From NCBI RefSeq assembly GCF_023517795.1, contig NZ_CP082928.1, forward strand, positions 1,612,001 through 1,676,000: 64,000 bases of DNA, in the 5' to 3' direction. The notes beneath the pieces are model-generated. The model did no database searches. It was not told the DNA's origin and saw nothing but the letters and a program-made list of their open reading frames with translations. Made by a program: the position numbers and the translations under genes. Numbering within the stretch: position 1 is the first letter of the stretch; each line of letters starts with the position of its first letter. Positions 63,604-64,000 of the stretch are shown here, one piece after another. The stretch comes from Pseudomonas fulva (GTDB lineage Bacteria > Pseudomonadota > Gammaproteobacteria > Pseudomonadales > Pseudomonadaceae).

Positions 63604-64000
63604 ATGCGCTGGAAACGAGCTCGCCGCAGTGACAACGTCGTGGACGCCCGCGGTGGCGGAGGTGGTGGCATGCGCTTTGGCGGCGGCCGCGGGCTGAGCC
63701 TGGGCGGCATCGCCATCGTCGTGGTGGTGGGTTTGCTGATGGGCCAGGACCCGCTGCAGATCCTCGGCCAGCTGGCCGGCCAGTCCGGCGGTTATTCGAG
63801 CAGCCAGGTGGATCGCCCGGCGGCCAACGACGAGCAGTCGGAGTTCGTGCGCGCCGTACTGGGCGATACCGAAGACACCTGGCGCACCATCTTCCAAGCC
63901 AACAGTCGCCAGTATCAGGATCCGAAACTGGTGTTGTTCGACGGCGGGGTGAATTCGGCCTGCGGCTTCGCCAGTTCGGCGGTCGGCCCCTTCTACTGCC
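63604..64000 (+). CDS. YpfJ-type neutral zinc metallopeptidase, 5' part (cut by window edge)
   Basis: 132 visible residues beginning MRWKRARRSDNVVDARGGGG, with a Gly-rich stretch, one membrane helix (LSLGGIAIVVVVGLLMGQDP) and FVRAVLGDTEDTWRTIFQAN, LVLFDGGVNSACGFASSAVG. This matches the N-terminus of YpfJ/KPN_02809 family metallopeptidases. The HEXXH zinc site would be past the edge and cannot be checked. Confidence 0.9.
   Translation, partial: MRWKRARRSDNVVDARGGGGGGMRFGGGRGLSLGGIAIVVVVGLLMGQDPLQILGQLAGQSGGYSSSQVDRPAANDEQSEFVRAVLGDTEDTWRTIFQANSRQYQDPKLVLFDGGVNSACGFASSAVGPFYC

Overview
The window looks like chromosomal DNA of a Pseudomonas species. It has high GC, dense operons, and protein families and gene order typical of the genus: dsbD-aroQ-accBC-prmA-dusB-fis-purHD-retS, then pckA, hslO, hslR, rimABK, ldcA, an EnvZ/OmpR pair, tex and gshA. 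In P. aeruginosa these form two separate blocks; here they sit close together. No tRNA, rRNA, prophage, CRISPR array or intact transposase gene was seen. Species cannot be fixed by eye.

Layout. Bases 1-4.9 kb hold a nitrite assimilation operon on the minus strand (nirB, nirD, a formate/nitrite channel, a PP2C-type phosphatase cut by the left edge), headed by a leader containing an intrinsic terminator. From 5 to 20.5 kb lie thiol redox (dsbD), dehydroquinase (aroQ), acetyl-CoA carboxylase (accBC), L11 methylation (prmA), dusB-fis, purine synthesis (purH, purD) and the hybrid sensor RetS. From 20.5 to 28.9 kb are a LysR regulator, a nucleotide-exchange-type transporter, a RecQ helicase, pckA, hslO, a PAP2 phosphatase and hslR. 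From 28.9 to 32.4 kb a 265-bp palindromic element precedes rimABK-ldcA. From 32.4 to 43.8 kb follow a large MASE1-PAS-GGDEF-EAL protein, the EnvZ/OmpR (AmgS/AmgR) pair, tex, a thioesterase, gshA and a small Rmf/CrpP-like protein.

From 43.9 to 63.1 kb is an aromatic catabolism region. The ech-vdh-fcs-aat-acd operon converts ferulate and related hydroxycinnamates to vanillate-type acids. vanAB demethylates vanillate to protocatechuate, and pobA makes protocatechuate from 4-hydroxybenzoate. Two aromatic-acid type MFS transporters, an OprD-family porin and regulators (MarR, VanR, PobR) accompany them. Ring-cleavage (pca) genes are not in the window. Two VanR-type operators flank the vanK/vanA intergenic region, and an IclR-type palindrome lies before the porin gene. 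The right edge holds a DUF411 protein and the start of a YpfJ-type metallopeptidase.

The most interesting non-coding item is at about 52.08-52.26 kb, between ech and the MFS gene: an apparent RsmX/RsmY-family small RNA. Its GGA motifs sit in hairpin loops, it ends in an intrinsic terminator, and it has a GacA-box-like site upstream. RetS, which restrains the Gac/Rsm cascade, is encoded in the same window. Several families of short palindromic or MITE-like repeats fill the intergenic gaps.
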